Positions 62,679 to 64,000 of a stretch of 64,000 bases of DNA are shown here, piece after piece. The notes below the pieces were generated by a model. That model was given only the letters and a program-made list of their open reading frames with translations. It did no database searches and was not told the DNA's origin. The stretch comes from Bartonella sp. WD16.2. GTDB lineage: Bacteria > Pseudomonadota > Alphaproteobacteria > Rhizobiales > Rhizobiaceae. The stretch is taken from positions 558,001 through 622,000 of the forward strand of contig NZ_CP019781.1 in NCBI RefSeq assembly GCF_002022505.1, read 5' to 3'. The number at the start of each line of letters is the position of its first letter. Position 1 is the first letter of the stretch. The position numbers and the translations under genes were made by a program.

Positions 62679-63494
62679 TTATTTATTTTCAATATGCTGA
62701 AATATATATACTTTTATTTAATTAGATAATTTTTAGTCTATTTTTTGAAGTTTATACAATTTTACTTAAATTGTGATTATTTCCAGCGTATTTTCTTTGA
62801 TAGAAATGCCAAAACCTTTTTTCTCCGTCTTAATTGTTATTATATGGAAGGGGAAAATGCATGACAGAGATTGTGCAGAAACTGCTCAGTGGTAACTGCA
62901 AAGCATGTACACAAGGTCTGATTAAATCCTTAGCACAATACATCGGTTTATGAAGAAACTGTGGTTGCTGCGATTATTTCTGTTGAATCAGATGGTAAAG
63001 GTTTTGATGATGAATAACGTGTAAAAGAGTACTTGTATTCGATAATCTCAAATTTTCGATAGGAAAAATAAACACCATTGTTGAGCTACGTGCTTATATT
63101 GGTAAAGCATTTTCAGATTATTGATGGATTAATACTATTTTTTGTAGGCTTGATGTTATATTCATGTCAGATCGCGTCAAAAAAACTTATTTGAAAGCTT
63201 ATAAGAAAGGCAGAGGGATTTAAAAAGTTCTCTTTAAGTGCAGAGGAGAGAACTGTGGGTGAAAAGATATTTTGTGATTATATTTGATACGCCCGCTTTC
63301 AAGTGAATAGTATTTATAATCTTTTTATTGTTTCTTAATTTTGGCATCTCATAGATGCAATGGATAGTATTTTACATATTTAAAACACATAGTTCTCAAA
63401 GAATTAGATCCACCAAACCTCTCCTTTAAAATATGGAAAAAATAACCAAGCTTATATAAAAATATGCAAGTTTAGATTTTATTTATGAAAACAG
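62679..63494. other. Decayed region downstream of tRNA-Leu
   Basis: 816 bases with no intact gene. The muramidase remnant at 62861-63123 is listed separately. A 19-codon frame at about 63162 (MSDRVKKTYLKAYKKGRGI) is too short to call. The rest shows nothing. Confidence 0.5.
62861..63123 (+). pseudogene. Decayed phage N-acetylmuramidase-like gene
   Basis: Successive frames read MTEIVQKLLSGNCKACTQGLIKSLAQYIGL-stop, then VYEETVVAAIISVESDGKGFDDE-stop, then VLVFDNLKFSIGK. Together they follow the plan of phage N-acetylmuramidase endolysins: a short helical leader, a catalytic Glu in AVxSVESxGxGF, then GRPKxLFEPHxF. GGGG lies before the first ATG. Two or more disruptions make it non-functional. 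Identification is from motif memory. Confidence 0.5.
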
Positions 63495-64000
63495 TTAAGC
63501 CGCATTGCAAAGTGATGTTGTATTCTGTTCTAGTGATTGTGGAATTTTGATTTTAGGTGAGAAAATCATCAGTTCTTGAGCTTTTCTCTTATTTTGTAGA
63601 GAATACCGTATATTAAATTCTATTTTAGAATATTGATCGTACAAGAATTTAACTTCTTCTACATTGTCATAAGTAATTAACCAAAGAGCATTTACATGTT
63701 TAGAAATGGTATTTTCTAAATGATGGTGATCTTTAGTTTTATAAAATGAAGTATACAGTCCTTTTCCTTTTTTGAAGTATGGGGGATCTATATAAAGGCA
63801 AATATTTTCATCTTTGTCTGTTCCATAACGTAGCAAAAATTCCTGTGCATCTAGCTGCGTTAAATGTATCCTATCTTTTTGTGCGCTTATGTTTCTAATT
63901 CGACTAATTAAATTTTCTTTATTGAATCTACAGTCTATTTTGTAATTCCCAGCTTGCTTTTTTCCTCCGATGGGACCAGCATTTTTAATAATTCCTGATC
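63495..64000 (-). CDS. DNA adenine methylase, D12 class (5' end outside window)
   Basis: The frame is open from 63998 to the stop at 63495, about 167 residues, with the start beyond the window; an internal ATG at 63836 is not the true start. It has the D12-class N6-adenine methylase hallmark DPPYFKKGKGLY and, upstream, IGGKKQAGNYKIDCRFNK. Motif I (FxGxG) should lie outside. Such small Dam-like enzymes are common in prophages and islands. The position after tRNA-Leu and a decayed endolysin supports phage origin. Confidence 0.85.
   Translation of the reverse strand, partial: SGIIKNAGPIGGKKQAGNYKIDCRFNKENLISRIRNISAQKDRIHLTQLDAQEFLLRYGTDKDENICLYIDPPYFKKGKGLYTSFYKTKDHHHLENTISKHVNALWLITYDNVEEVKFLYDQYSKIEFNIRYSLQNKRKAQELMIFSPKIKIPQSLEQNTTSLCNAA

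Noticed and set aside
63160..63225. Short frame MSDRVKKTYLKAYKKGRGI
   Set aside because: Only about 19 codons, in a decayed region; cannot be distinguished from chance.

Overview
The window is a 64 kb, AT-rich stretch of an alphaproteobacterial chromosome that I assign to Bartonella. The citrate synthase gene contains the sites that I recall as the standard Bartonella gltA genotyping primers. Gene content and order are rhizobial (hfq-hflX; BamE-DUF177-plsX-fabH-ihfA-MerR; thrS-yidD-iscU-folE; the acpXL very-long-chain lipid A cluster). Long, low-complexity intergenic regions with decayed genes fit a host-restricted, reduced genome. I cannot name the species. LAYOUT: 1-2922 is a polar amino acid ABC importer (minus strand, ATPase cut by the window edge). 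3341-9293 holds gltA and gltX (minus), comEC (plus, with an apparent frameshift) and bacterioferritin (minus). 9811-17394 is a plus-strand run of metabolic genes: rpiA, a DUF2059 secreted protein, gor, class II DAHP synthase, nadE and a second gltX. 17471-19790 carries a DEAD-box helicase and nadK. 20015-25508 is a loose region with tRNA-Arg, hutH, an amino acid permease, two decayed genes and tRNA-Val. 25616-28439 has cpdR, a small heat-shock gene behind a probable ROSE RNA thermometer, tRNA-Pro and an A-type Fe-S protein. 28486-36645 is a minus-strand block: frameshifted mazG, the very-long-chain fatty acid lipid A genes lpxXL-adh2XL-fabF1XL-fabF2XL-acpXL, and maeB. 37701-42398 encodes one giant membrane-anchored coiled-coil protein related to the growth-pole ring protein GPR/RgsE. 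43566-48335 carries hfq, hflX, a Wzz/ExoP-like protein and ctaA; then argC (minus). 49611-54137 is a tight glyA-nrdR-ribD-ribE-ribH-nusB run. 54202-58791 holds a BamE-like lipoprotein, DUF177, plsX, fabH, ihfA and a MerR regulator. 58829-62448 holds thrS, yidD, an IscU-like scaffold and folE. tRNA-Leu at 62594 marks the border of a phage-derived segment: a decayed muramidase and a DNA adenine methylase running off the window. HOW IT WORKS TOGETHER: most of the window is core metabolism. Notable themes are cell-envelope construction (very-long-chain acyl lipid A, plsX/fabH, BamE, growth-pole protein), cell-cycle control (cpdR) and riboflavin supply coupled to translation and transcription genes (nrdR, nusB). 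I found no clear new multi-gene system. The points most worth a second look are the ROSE-type thermometer, two A-tract frameshifts (comEC, mazG), a lipid A cluster lacking fabZXL, a degenerate ExoP kinase domain, a perfect 24-bp palindrome, and the phage remnant beside tRNA-Leu.
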